NCBI RefSeq assembly: GCF_047495875.1
Contig: NC_092459.1
Span: 37,429,490 to 37,493,489 of the forward strand
Length of the DNA: 64,000 bases
Reading direction: 5' to 3'
Origin: Pithys albifrons albifrons
Lineage: Eukaryota; Chordata; Aves; Passeriformes; Thamnophilidae
The position numbers and the translations under genes were made by a program. Within the stretch, counting starts at the first letter, position 1. The number at the start of each line of letters is the position of its first letter. Shown here piece after piece: positions 1 through 11,510 of this stretch. The notes under the pieces are model-generated. The model saw only the letters and a list, made by a program, of their open reading frames with translations. It did not search any database and had not been told where the DNA came from.

Positions 1-731
1 TTGGACTCTGCTTTCTCAGTTTATCTGTGTTATATGATGGGTGAAGTCAGTGCAGCAAGAGTCACACAACAAAGTTCCTCTATCATTTCTTTGTTTTCCA
101 TGTCTGAGCAGGTCAATCAGTCCGTCAGAACCAGGAACACAATAGTAGAGGTTACCACTCTCTGAGCTGTGCTTTCAGATAGTCTTTGTCTACAACTTTT
201 CTACATGTATATGACTGACAAACATCAAGCCTAAGAGAAATATTAACAAGCTGAGAGATGAAAAGTCCATCCTAATACAGATCTAATTAAAAGGCAGATT
301 TACATACACATCACCTCTACCTCCAGAAGCTCCAGAAAGATTGCACTGCTAGCTTTACTGAGCACAGAACTTGATGTTGTGGACACTATAATAATTGCCT
401 ATCAGCCTGCTGCAACATATCAGTGATTGCCAGTTTGAGATAGTCAGTAATTATGTTTGAAGTTGATGCTGTCACAGATTGCTGCCAACAAACAATGTAC
501 AAATTAAAATAGAGTTATTATTCAGCATATTGCACAGTATAAATTTTCCAGTATAATTCATTCACTAGAAGTGGCAGCTGTTATAGCCAGCCTTCTAAGT
601 ATACAAAAAAATCCAGCTATTTGAAGACGCATAGGCCTGCCCTCTCCTGGAGACCTCCTCTGAACAATAGCTGAAACATCTGGCAATTCATTACAAGACA
701 AAATGAATTTTGATACTTTCCCTTTCATATT
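1..731. other. unassigned AT-rich DNA
   Basis: I see no gene, RNA or recognisable repeat here. Open frames are short and there is no splice-site pair with an open frame between. It probably is intergenic or intronic single-copy DNA. Confidence 0.5.
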
Positions 732-960
732 CACAGAATCATAGAATTATTTAGGTTGGAAAAGACCTCTAAGATTGAGGCCAACCATTAACTTAACAGT
801 GCCAAGTTCACCACTAAAACATATCCCCAGGTGTCATATCTACACATCTTTTAAATACCTTCAGGGATGGTGACAATCACTACCCTGAGCAGCCCATTCC
901 AATACTTGATAACCCATTCAAGGAAGAAATTTTTCTATAAATTCAACCTAGTAAGTCTTA
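732..960 (-). mobile_element. CR1 LINE 3' end fragment
   Basis: The left edge shows the minus-strand CR1 3' signature (CACAGAATCATAGAAT), followed by the usual 3' UTR and end-of-ORF2 blocks (AGGTTGGAAAAGACCTCT, then a diverged CCAGGGATGG-type block and GCAGCCCATTCCAAT). It is 5'-truncated, as most CR1 copies are, and carries no useful open frame. By eye it is moderately diverged, so it is an old copy. Confidence 0.9.
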
Positions 961-1487
961 GAGTTTTGACTCTGAAAACTGATAGGTATATGAAAAACTT
1001 TTATTTGTGTAAGAAAAATCAAACTTTAACACCGTTTGCCTAATCATTCATGCAGAGCTCATCTTTTCAGAAATGAAGACAGAAATAGTAGGGATCATTG
1101 TAACATTTCCTGTACTGTTATTCCAATGAAATGACGCTTAAGAAAAGAAAAACGTTCCAAAATCAGAAGCTAACTGCACTAAGTAAAACGCTTGCACAAA
1201 AAACTCAAGAGCATTGGCAACTAAATGCACACTAAGACGTTTAATGCTTGAGATTCAGAGAACAGAAAAACAGAAAACTCTTAGAGACTGTTCACTCTTT
1301 TGCCTATAACTTGATTCATAGACTTGAGTCAATTAAACTTTCCATGTTTACATTTGCACTTATTTAGAAGAGGGAGAATAACACTCATTGTCCTCAAAGC
1401 AGCGTGAGAACTGGTACGGAAGACCTTGGACTATCTCAGATAAAAAGCAGTGCTTAAATGGAATTGTGATCCTCCAATCTCCCTTAC
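961..1487. other. unassigned AT-rich DNA
   Basis: No gene or repeat recognised in this stretch. Confidence 0.5.
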
Positions 1488-1521
1488 CTTGATATTACAG
1501 CAATGTTACACCTTCAGCCTC
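1488..1521 (-). other. candidate 34-nt cryptic or noncoding exon
   Basis: On the minus strand a strong acceptor (TTTTCTTTCCAG then G) is followed after 34 nt by a strong donor (AAG then GTAAGG). All three reading frames of the 34 nt contain a stop, so it cannot be an ordinary coding exon. It could be an exon of a noncoding RNA, a poison exon, or a chance pairing of splice-like motifs, which is expected now and then in 64 kb. Confidence 0.15.
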
Positions 1522-1544
1522 CTGGAAAGAAAATCAAATGATTG

Positions 1545-1665
1545 TGTTGGGTGGGTTTTTTTCTAGTTTTCTATGTAGGTTCTTTTTGTTGGTTTTTTTT
1601 TTTTTGGGGGGGGGGTGTTTGGTTGTTGTTGTTGTTGTTGTTGGTTGGGGGTTTTTTTGCTTGTT
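1545..1665. repeat. T/G-rich low-complexity tract with (GTT)n
   Basis: A poly-T run, a poly-G run of about ten bases and about seven GTT units follow one another. This is simple-sequence DNA prone to length variation and sequencing error. Confidence 0.85.
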
Positions 1666-4600
1666 TGTCTGTTTTCAGTAGTGGGGATTTTTAAATGATC
1701 TCTATGACTTCATCAGACATAACAGCTTTTCCTCTGGCTTCCCATGGACCCAAAATTTCTTAGTTAGATTACTCCTCAGCATAGTTTGTCTTATTGTGGA
1801 CAAAGTAAACATTCTTCTAATTGGATTTTTAATTGTAGATTCTTCATATATGTGTATGTGCTCATCCCCAGAACACAGTGAAGTGAGCGATAATTGCTCT
1901 GTATGTCTGTGTGTGTCAGTGTTATATTTGTGACCTGTCTGGATGTTTTCTCACAGTATAATCACTGTTACAGAAAGTGAAACAGTGTTAAAAGTCAAGA
2001 TCCAGAAATAGAAACTGAGTGCACAATCTTAGATTACCTCAGAGAGTCCATTTATTATATACTGTTTGCTCATATGGGTGCATTCAGCAAATTTGTAGCT
2101 ATTTCAGAGGAAACAAGTACATGATATGACCTTGAAAATGCATTAAAAAAAAGCTCATTCCTCAGTTATTGCCTCACTTGGCAAAGCATATGCATGGAGA
2201 TATAGGTGTATAATGTGATTGTTTAATTTTGCTATTGATTATTATCCAGAGAGGTAGTTTCTTGGGATTTACTGTGTGAGCCCTGGTGTGATTCTAAACA
2301 CATCTATCTGGATCCTGTGTTCTATAAAGTGCCCTGGGGCATTACAGTGATATACCTGGCCTTGCAATAAATACTCACATAACATTTAAGGAAACTGCCT
2401 ACTTAACACTTACTTTTAGTGTACTCTGGTTAAACTCTGCTAGTGAGGCTGGATTAGAACTTGACCCCACTTATCCCATCTGAAAAAGTGGGATTTTGCT
2501 AAGCAGAGGCAGTTACAGACATACTCACTCACCACTGAAGCAGAGCTGCATTTTTCTGTTATCAGAACTCAAATTTGCTCCATGCTTTGTATGGTAATTT
2601 GACAAACTGTTACCTGACATGAACATAAACACAATTCATTTGAGATTCTGATACTTAATAATTTCAAGTAGTGTTCTGAAAGAAATTCTCCTAATTAATA
2701 TTAAGTTAATCAAAATACCATCAATGATTCATGACTTCTCTTTCAGTATATATACATAGGAATCCATGTAAGGACCTGCATTATACTGTAGTCAATGAGA
2801 CAAAGCTGTATTTCTGTATATGTATGCATGCAAATATACATGTATTATATATATGACACTAGAGTGATGGATCCATGTTGCTTGTCCATTAATGTAGCAA
2901 CTAACTTAAATGACCTAATCTGATTTTCCAATCACTCATCTCCATATGCATTTATACTACAGATGAATTATTGGAAAGAAACATTGCAGATTAAGCATAG
3001 TTAGAGTATGAAGTGTTGCATACTTTGTAATTAGTGCTAATATTTCAATAATTTTGTGCAATAAAACAACCTTTGAAAAAGAAAACAAAAAAACCCCCAA
3101 AGACAAAACCACAAAACTTACAAATCTACTAAACCCACTTGCCATATTTGCTATTTCTACATGGGTGTGTATGTGCACATCCAAATGCATAAATGGGCAC
3201 CACTGAATAATGTTTTATGACATACAGTAAGTTTACACCAAGTTTCACTGAGACTCATAAACATCCTTTAGAAGACTCTAGGAAAAAAAAAAAGGACTAA
3301 CCAAAATGAAAGCGAATTGATTCTGTGCTTTGAATTCCTATCACAGAACTGCTGGTTGTACTTTAACCTTGAAATAGATATTGATTGACATTTACCACAG
3401 GGGACTTCATTACTTTACACTAGTATATCTGAATGTAAAATGATGCTTTCCAAATACAGGCAGACATTATCTTCTATGCAGCAATACACTCACACATTTG
3501 TCAATGGCATACTGGGGCACTCGTATTGACCTGATCCCCAGGTTGCCCAGAGTGGGTAGCTCTAGAGAATGTACTGGGGGTTTTTAGGAATATTTTTCTT
3601 GAATTCTTTTTCATGGAATCTAGGATGTAGGTAAAAGAGGAGGAGTAGATGAGGTCACTTTAGGAGTTGTCCCAGCATCTATCTCAGTCAATGCATAGAC
3701 TGTGAATGCAAAATTGCTTTTAGGTTTTCTGGCCTAGGCTTGATGCTGAAACTTGTCTTCCGCTCTGTACTCTACTGCTACACTAAGGTCAGGTGAGATA
3801 CTCTGTCAATATATTCTTCAGTCAATGAACAAGCTTAAGAAACTTTAGAGTTTGAATCAATCTTCTTTCCATTTAAAAGGACATTGGTTTCATTATGAAG
3901 AAATTTATTAACCTGTGAATAGTTTTCCCCTCCAAAAGAGGGAGGTGATTGTGGGAATAAAGCTTTTTCCTTTGAAGTATTATAAGATAACATAGGAGTG
4001 ACAAGATATTTTTTTTTAATATTTATTTGTAAATATTTTAAGTACCTTTACCCCGCAAAACGTAATTATCTTCTATTGAGAGATCAGAATGCAACTAATA
4101 TTGAAGTAAACAAGATGAAAACTAAAAGCTTGCCTCAGGATTTCTTATGTAGGTATGCTATTTCCAGAAAATATGTTTTAGTGTATTCAAAAGACTCATT
4201 TCTTACCAGAACTTGTATGTGGCTCACTTCACTTGGGGGGAGGAAAAAAAAATTGCAATCAACTCTTTAAGACTACTTATATAAAAAGAATAAGCCAGGA
4301 CAAATACTTCTAGGATAATGATCATGGAGTATGGATATAAAATTTATCAAAGAAGCAACCATGGCAACCATGGCAAAATTCTACACTAATCTAATTCAAT
4401 GTTTTTGCCAACACAAGGTTACCAAGATACCCAGAGAAATGTCTGAATGATCAACAGATCCATTCTGTAGCAAGCCAGAATATAGAAGAGGGCCACACAG
4501 AAACCACTTTCTGTTAATCCTTCACTTTTGAACTCACTTTTAAATTCCATTTCATCATCCTCATTTTATGGCTACTGTAAGGATATCTCTCTTCACAACT

Positions 4601-5356
4601 ACCTAGAGCTGCAACCCCATATGGAGGCCTTTATATTTGGCCCTAAAGGGACAAACTGTTCACTGAAAGAGTCAAACAAAAGAAAGCTTGCCAAGTATAT
4701 ATTTTTTAAATGAATAAATAAGAGAAAGCACTTTTTCATTTCAGTTGTAGTTATTTCATGCATTAATTAAGAAACAAAATGATATTTAATACACTAAGTC
4801 TGTGTAACACATGGCAGGTGGATTCCTTCTGCTGAATCAATCTGTTCCAATGCTTTCAAATACTTTCTCTGGGTATGCCATGAAAATTCTCTGAAGTAAT
4901 CTCCTTCATCCAGGTGAGCTTTTCTCTTGTCTCAGAAGAGTGGATTGTACTTCAATAAATAGTGTGAACATTTTTCCACAAAAAGAGCTTTTGCATGTAA
5001 CAATATATTCTTGGCATTCACATATAAATGAAATCTAAAGAAGTGGCCTGTAAGTCCCAATCATAATTTCTCAGTAGCTGAGTGTCCTATATTTTGACTA
5101 ATGTTCCACTATTTTATCTATTTAATACATGGCTTATGAGTCCTGCAATACTCCTTGAGGAGAGACTGCCCAGGACATAAGGAGGCATGGTTCCACCTAA
5201 TATAATTATTTTTTACGTACTAAATTCAGATTCTTTAACTGTGTAGTCAAGGAAAATTTCGCAGGAGATACTGCACATATACCAAAGAATACCTAAGGAT
5301 CTATTTCCCTAGTGTCCAGCCATGTCAATTTATTGTTCCTTTCTATGGAACTTTCT
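1666..5356. other. unassigned AT-rich DNA
   Basis: About 3.7 kb without a recognisable gene or large repeat. Short open frames at 2957-3190, 3998-4270 and 4528-4713 have no coding character that I can support. A splice-like donor after CAG at 3792 is preceded by a fair acceptor near 3736, but I regard the pair as chance. Confidence 0.5.
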
Positions 5357-5572
5357 GAATCATAGAAACAAAATATAGTTTTGGTTGAAAGGGACCTTAA
5401 AGACCATCTAGTTCCAACTCACCTTTCTCTAAACCAGTTCTCTCAGTGCCCCATCCAAGATGGTCTTGACCACTTCCAGGGATAGGGTACCCACAGCTTC
5501 TCTTGGCAACCTGTTCCTGTGCCTCATCACCCTTACAGTAAAGAACTTACTCCTAATATCATCTGCCATTTC
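5357..5572 (-). mobile_element. CR1 LINE 3' end fragment
   Basis: It begins GAATCATAGAA and continues through GTTGAAAGGGACCTTAAAGA, CATCTAGTTCCAAC and a diverged GGAACCTGTTCCAGTG-type block, all diagnostic of the CR1 3' end read on the minus strand. The GGGACCTTAAAGACCATCT version differs from the GACCTCTAAGAT version at 732 and 6920, so it belongs to another CR1 subfamily. It is 5'-truncated with no open frame. Confidence 0.9.
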
Positions 5573-6919
5573 TGATTTTCTTGCTTCTGTGATTCTATGA
5601 TATCTGAACCATAGTTATACTAGATGTCCCATTTAGGCACTTAGAAGTTTAGCATTAGATCATAGGAATACTTGTGTATATTATCAAGCTAGAGTTGTTA
5701 TCGATGCAGTGTATACAACATAGCAGCATTTGTTGTAGTATATTAACAAGATTCTATGGTGCAAATCTGTATTGTCAAAAAGCTACAGGTCAAATGATGT
5801 ACTCCTGCAAATGGGTCAGTGAAGGTGATATGAGCTTTTCAATGAAATCTGCAGGGAACTTTTTTGCAGTGAGGGTCACATCATTTAGATATTGTTATAC
5901 ATAACACAGCTATACAGCATTAGCACAGTGTAAAAACTATATATTACTCTTTACATCATTCAAGAAAAATTAAATTCTGAACAAAATACCATGAAATCTT
6001 TTTCTCTGTCATACACACACTTGTGTGTGTCTACCTTGCTTTCACTAGCCTTCTCACTGGGAAAAAGAAAACACAATGTGTTAATCTGAATCATGATTGT
6101 GCACATCAGGATTACTAAAGGGTTCAGTGCTGATTAATTTTTCTATGCTTTGAATGTCATTCAGAAATTACCATAGTCTATTTATTTATTTATTTATTTG
6201 GACAAACTGATAGAAATTAACACAAATACGCACATTTCTAATTCCTGTCTGCATAGTTATTTAGCACTCAAATGTTACCTAAATGTGCAATGTTTTATGA
6301 ATAAAACTTCAATATTTCTGTAATTCCTTGTCTCACTTTGTAGTTATTTCTTGGAATATTTAATAGCCAATTAAAAATCTATTTCTCTGACAGTTAAAAT
6401 CTATAATTCATCAGATGTAATTCGATAATTGCCTGTTTATAATCTCAAACATTGCACATCATTGCATTGAGGAAATGATTCAGAATTGTTTTCCAATTAT
6501 AAATAAACTTAATTGCTTGGAAAACATACTGTCTCTTACAATCTCATAGAAGCTGGCATTAGGAGCTGAGATGACACTACTTAAAGTTTTGCAGCTCATA
6601 ATTTAACAGTTTAAATGCACAGTTAAAACTTTATAGATATACATCAAGGCCAATGGTGCTATTTATTCCCTGCAGATGCTGCATTTGAAGCTTAAATCAG
6701 GGATGTGGTGATGATCAGTTAGAGACAGTGGTTCGCCTTGGGCCATGGTTTTCATTTCATTGACAATCATGGAATTTCTTACTCTAGAATCTTCAGCAGA
6801 CTAAAGGGACAGTAAGAAGTAGTTGATCGTTTCTTCTTTTCATTGGTCATGCTCTAGCTTCTTATTAGTCACCAGAAAAGTATTTGCTCTCAACCTCTGG
6901 AAACTGAAGTCTTATATTA
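5573..6919. other. unassigned AT-rich DNA
   Basis: No gene recognised. A short (TTTA)n run lies at 6179-6199. Confidence 0.5.
6179..6199. repeat. (TTTA)n microsatellite
   Basis: About five uninterrupted TTTA units. Confidence 0.9.
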
Positions 6920-8625
6920 CAGAATCACAGAATTAATTAGGTTGAAAAGACCTCTGAGATCATAAAGTACAGCCTGTGACCAAGCACCAGCATGTCAACT
7001 AAACCATAGAACTGAGTACCATGTCCAGTTTTTCCTTAGACACCTCCAGGGACGGTGATTCCACCACCTCTCTGGGCAAGCCATTCCAATGTCTAATCAT
7101 TCTTTCTGTGAAAAAATTCTTCTTAATGTCCAACCTAAACCTTCCCTTGTGCAGCTTAAGACTCTTGTCCTATTGCTGGTTGTCTGGGGAAAGAGGCCAA
7201 CCCTCACCTGGCTACAACTTCCTCTCATGTAGCCATAGATAGAGATAAGATCACTACAACTTCCTCTCATGTAGCCATAGATAGAGATAAGATCAACCCT
7301 CAGCCTTCTCCAGGCTAAAAAACTCCCAGTTCCTCAGCTGCTCCTCTGAGACATGCACTCCAGACCCTTCACCAGCCTCATTGCCCTTCTCGGACCACCT
7401 AAATAGTCCAACACCTTAGTGTCCTTCCTGAATTGAGGGGCCCAGAACGGCACACAGTACTCAAGGTGAGGCCTAACCAGTGCTGAGTACATGGGAAGAA
7501 TTCCTATCCTGCTGAAAGACTTCCCTGGTCCTGCTGGCCATGCTATTCCTGATACAGGCCAGGATGCCATTGGCCTCCTTGGCCACCTGAGAACACTGGC
7601 TCATGTTCAGCTGCTGTCAACCAGCACCCTGTGATACTCATATGTTAGGCTGCTTTCCAACCACTCTCCTCCCAGCCTGTAATGTTTCCTGGGGTAGTTG
7701 TGGCCAAAGTGTAGGACCCAGCAGTTGGGTTTGTTGAATTTCATGGTGTTGATCTTGACTCATGTATCCAGACTGTTCAGGTCCCTCTACAGAGCCTTCC
7801 TACCTTTCCCCACATCAACACTCTGACAGAACTTGGTGTCATCTGCAAATTTAATACTTATAGACTCAATGCCCTCTTCCAGTTCATCATTTAAAGATAT
7901 TAAACACGACTGGACCCAACACCAATCCCTGAAAGACATCTCTATTGATCGACGGCCAACTGGTTGCAACACCATTCATCTGCAGTCTCTGGTCTCAGCC
8001 AGCCAGCCAGCTCTTAACCCAGTGAAAAGTGCATCTCTCCAAGCCTGGGTTGCCTTTTTCAGAAGTATGTTATCGGAGACAGCATCAAAGACTTTGCTGA
8101 ATCCAGGTAGACTACCTCCACAGCTTTCACATCATCCACTGGGTCAATCACCTGGTCATAAAAGGAGATAGGTTGCTCAGGCAGGACTTGCCCTTCCTAA
8201 ACCCGTGTTGGTTGGGTCTGATCCCTTGGCTGTCCTACATGTGCCATGTGGTTGGACTCAAGATGACCTACTCCATGACCTTGGCAGGCACTGAGGTCAG
8301 GCTCACAGGTCTGTAGTTCCACAAATCTTCCTTCTCATCCTTCTTATGAATGAGCAACACATTGGTCAGACTCCAGTCATCTGGGACCTCCCAGGTGAGC
8401 CAGGACTGATTATAAATGACAGAGAGTAATTTGGCGAGCTCTTCCTCCAGCTCCCTCATCACCCTAGGATGGATCCTATCTGGTCCCATAGAGTTTTGAG
8501 CATCTAAGTGGCTCAGCAGGTCACTGCTTCCTCCTGGGTTACAGAGGGTCCATTCTGCTCCCTGTCAACCAGCTCAGGAGGCAGTTGGCCTGAGGATAAC
8601 TGGTCTGACTGTTGAGCTATCAATC
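6920..8625 (-). mobile_element. CR1 LINE, 5'-truncated, with decayed RT
   Basis: This is the second-longest CR1 copy in the window. On the minus strand it runs from the middle of ORF2 to the 3' tail. Recognisable protein pieces in order are a segment with GPDRIHPRVMREL and EVPDDW (about 8270-8490), [16 protein letters not shown], a segment ending in the catalytic box FADDTK (about 7836), then [12 protein letters not shown] and FWAPQFRKD (about 7440-7520), and finally the 3' UTR ending in CACAGAAT near 6920. The pieces lie in different frames with stops between, so no polymerase can be made. The endonuclease and ORF1 are absent because of 5' truncation. A 42-bp internal duplication lies at 7212-7295. 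Confidence 0.95.
7212..7295. repeat. 42-bp tandem duplication inside a CR1 copy
   Basis: Bases 7212-7253 and 7254-7295 appear identical, each starting CTACAACTTCC and ending AGATCA. The duplicated unit corresponds to the end of ORF2 of the CR1 copy. CR1 is not repeated at this place elsewhere in the window, so the duplication arose after insertion, probably by slippage. Confidence 0.9.
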
Positions 8626-9487
8626 TCTCTCAACAAAACACCTATAAAGAAACTCTGGAAAATGAGAGCTCTATCAAGATCTTCCTTGTTACTGGAAAAA
8701 TGTCTGCTGGAGGAGCTATGGAGTTATAGAAAACTCATCCCTATTAAAAAAAAAAGGTGAGGGATAAGATTAAAAATATTACCTGTTCACTCTGCATTTT
8801 CTATAATATTTTGAAACTCATCTCATGACCTCTTGATATCCCAGGCTAGGTGATCAATTTAATAAATCCTAATATTTATATGATGAATATGTGTTAATGT
8901 TGTTTGTTGTAAAAGCAGAAGCCCTGACAATGCCAAAATATATCACAGACATCCTTCTCTTTCATCTCCTTTTGAAGAATGAAAAGCAGATTGCTCTGAC
9001 TGATGAAGACATCAAAATATGATTCTTAGCTCCTGTAGCAAGTGCCTGAAGTCTGGAACTGTCAAAAGACCTCATGGTTAATCAGCCAAAACCTGTTAAA
9101 CCAGATTATTTGCAAGTACAATTACAAACCAATCCCAAACAAAACAATCCCAATTTGCAGAACTTTTGGTAGCTGAAAGAAATACTGATGTACAGGCATA
9201 AAGGCAGTCTTGCAAATGATTGTCTATCTTGTTCTTAAAACTCTTACAGTGGCAGAAGCTTCAGGATAAGTCATTCCTTAACTAAATCTGACTTCATACA
9301 CCACAGATGAGATCACAAATTATCCAAAATAAAGCATTTGTGAAACATATATATATATGAGAAATCCCGCAAAATGAGGAAGTTGTGTATCCTTTCAAAA
9401 TTTTAAAAGAGGAATATTCTCTTTTACATTGAATATTTTAGTGATCTCACCCTCAGCTTCACATTGTATCTGTAAATAAAAATATAT
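8626..9487. other. unassigned AT-rich DNA
   Basis: No gene recognised between two minus-strand CR1 copies. It contains a short (AT)n run near 9350. Confidence 0.5.
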
Positions 9488-9895
9488 AGAATCATAGAAT
9501 CACTCAGGTTGGAAAACTACGTTCATTGAATCCAACCATTAACATAACCAAGTCTGCCACTAAGCCATGTCCCTAAGTGCCATATCTACACATCTTTTAC
9601 ATCTTTTAAATACCTCCAGGGGTGATGGCTCCATCACTTTCATGGGCAGCCTGCTCCAATGCTTGACAACTCTTTTTCTCCTAACATCCAATCTAAACCT
9701 TCACTGGTGCACATTGAAGACCATTTCCTCTTGCTGTCTTGGAGACCAACCCCCATCTGTATACAATCTCCTTTCAGGTAGTTGCAGGAGTAAAAAGGTC
9801 TTCCCTCAGCCTCCTGTTTTCCAGGCTAAACAATCTCAGCTCCCTCAGCTGCACCTCATAAGACTTGTATTTAAGGCAGTCTACTTTTGCTCCAT
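9488..9895 (-). mobile_element. CR1 LINE 3' end fragment
   Basis: It starts AGAATCATAGAATCAC and continues with CAGGTTGGAAAACTACG, the TCCATCACTTTCATGGGCAG block, and the CTTCCCTCAGCCTCCTGTT and CAGGCTAAACAATCTCAG blocks of the ORF2 C-terminus, on the minus strand. It is of the same general type as 732 and 6920. 5'-truncated, non-coding. Confidence 0.92.
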
Positions 9896-11152
9896 CTGAA
9901 GAGAGAGAAACAAGTTATTAACTAGTGAGAAGCAACAGTCCTTTTACCTCAAATAACCCTGATGGATCAAAGGAGACATAAGTACAGTTATCTTGTAAAA
10001 TGTAGCAACATCTCACAGTATATTGCTAGATTGGCCACTTTTTGTGTAATCACTCTGCTCTTTCAATATAAAATACTTGTTTGTGAGATTTTTTTTCAGT
10101 CTTCACTAAAAGAAAATCTATAAGTCATCATAACTGGTGTGACTGTGCAAATTCACTTACAACTTCAGAGCAGAAAGGTCACAATGAAATCATTACTTAA
10201 AAGTATGTCATACAGGTGAGACAAGTAGGAATAGACACCCTTTGTTAAAAAACCTGCGTATTGAACATGGATAGTATGCTCTGACATTTGGCAAAATGTT
10301 TCTTCTCTACCGTGCATATTTAACATAGCTCAATCTCATGAATATATAATTTACTGTTTTTCAGTGATAATAGAAGAATGGAGAACATAAAGAATTCAAA
10401 AGAGCAGAAATGTGAAAGGTAAGGTTGCAATCTCAGATACATGGCCTTTGCAGCAACAACACCATACATAAAAATTATTTTGCAATGTAGATGGATTAAA
10501 CACAGTGTAATTTACCTATAAAGATTATGCATGTGTAGGGTATTGCTTGTTTGAAAAAAGGTGATTTAGAGAATAAATTATGCACACTTTAAACACCAAA
10601 ACAGTATTTTCAGCATCATATTTTGTAGAATGGGAAGATTCTATAGAATGGAGGAGAGAGGCTTGGTTATATTTGTCCATGGTATGGTTTAGGAGAACAT
10701 TACTTTTCTGTTTGCTCTCTGTAAGTTTTGTACTTAAGCCAGAACTTATTTAATATTAAGATTATTAATGATAATTTATCTAAACTTCCTTCTTGATTGA
10801 TATTTTTAATCCCCCTTAAAAAAATTGTTTGTTTTTTGTTAGATTGTTTGGTCTGGTTTGGCTTAGGTTTATTTGGGATTTGTACTTTCCATTGTTCTTG
10901 CAGGCTGTGATATGGCAAGATAGACTCTTGAGTAACATTAAGATAACATATAACATTAAGATGCAGAGTTTGCTTTACCTATTATCTATTGTTTAGGGAC
11001 ATTGGTGTAATTTTTCAAGGTATTGTTTTGGTGTATCTGAGGCTGAATTTTTTTAAAAATTGATGGACGATTTCTAGCTTAGTTTCCCTATATCTGTTCT
11101 TTATTTTCTGCTAGCTGGGTTTTTTTTTCATGTGCAGAGTCAAATTTAATCC
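9896..11152. other. unassigned AT-rich DNA
   Basis: No gene or repeat recognised. Confidence 0.5.
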
Positions 11153-11215
11153 TAGAATAGAATAGAATAGAATAGAATAGAATAGAATAGAATAGAATAG
11201 AATAGAATAGAATAG
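11153..11215. repeat. (TAGAA)n pentanucleotide array
   Basis: About 12.6 uninterrupted TAGAA units lie directly at the 3' end of the adjacent minus-strand CR1 copy. The array is best read as that element's own 3' tail, expanded by slippage, and not as an independent microsatellite. Confidence 0.92.
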
Positions 11216-11510
11216 ACTATTTGAATTGGAAGGGACCTACAATGATTATCTAGTCCAAGTGCCTGGACATGCCAACTCAAGGCTGACAAAAAGTTAAAGC
11301 ATGTTGTTAAGGGCATTGTCCAAATGCCTCTTAAGCATTGACACACTTGGGGCCTCAGCCATCACTCATGGAAGCCTGTTGCAGTGCTTAACCACCCTCT
11401 CAGTAAAGAAATGCTACCTGATGTCCAATTTAAACCTCTTTGTGGTGCAGCTTTAGGCCATTCCCACCTGTCCTATTAGTGGGTAGCAGGGAGAAGAGAT
11501 CAGCACCTCT
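11216..11510 (-). mobile_element. CR1 LINE fragment with pentanucleotide tail
   Basis: Minus-strand CR1 3' sequence: GAATTGGAAGGGACCTACAA, ATCTAGTCCAAGTGCCTG, then a GGGCATTGTCCAAATGCC block and the CAGCTTTAGGCCATTCCC block. The tail is a TAGAA-type pentamer array in place of the ATTCTATG octamer seen elsewhere, marking a different CR1 subfamily. 5'-truncated and non-coding. Confidence 0.88.

Noticed and set aside
3736..3792. Plus-strand exon-like segment ending in CAG then GTGAGA
   Set aside because: The acceptor is mediocre, the segment is short, and such pairs are expected by chance in 64 kb.
5585..5601. Octamer-like TGTGATTCTATGAT as the end of a plus-strand CR1
   Set aside because: The sequence before it is not CR1 in the plus orientation; the match is too short.
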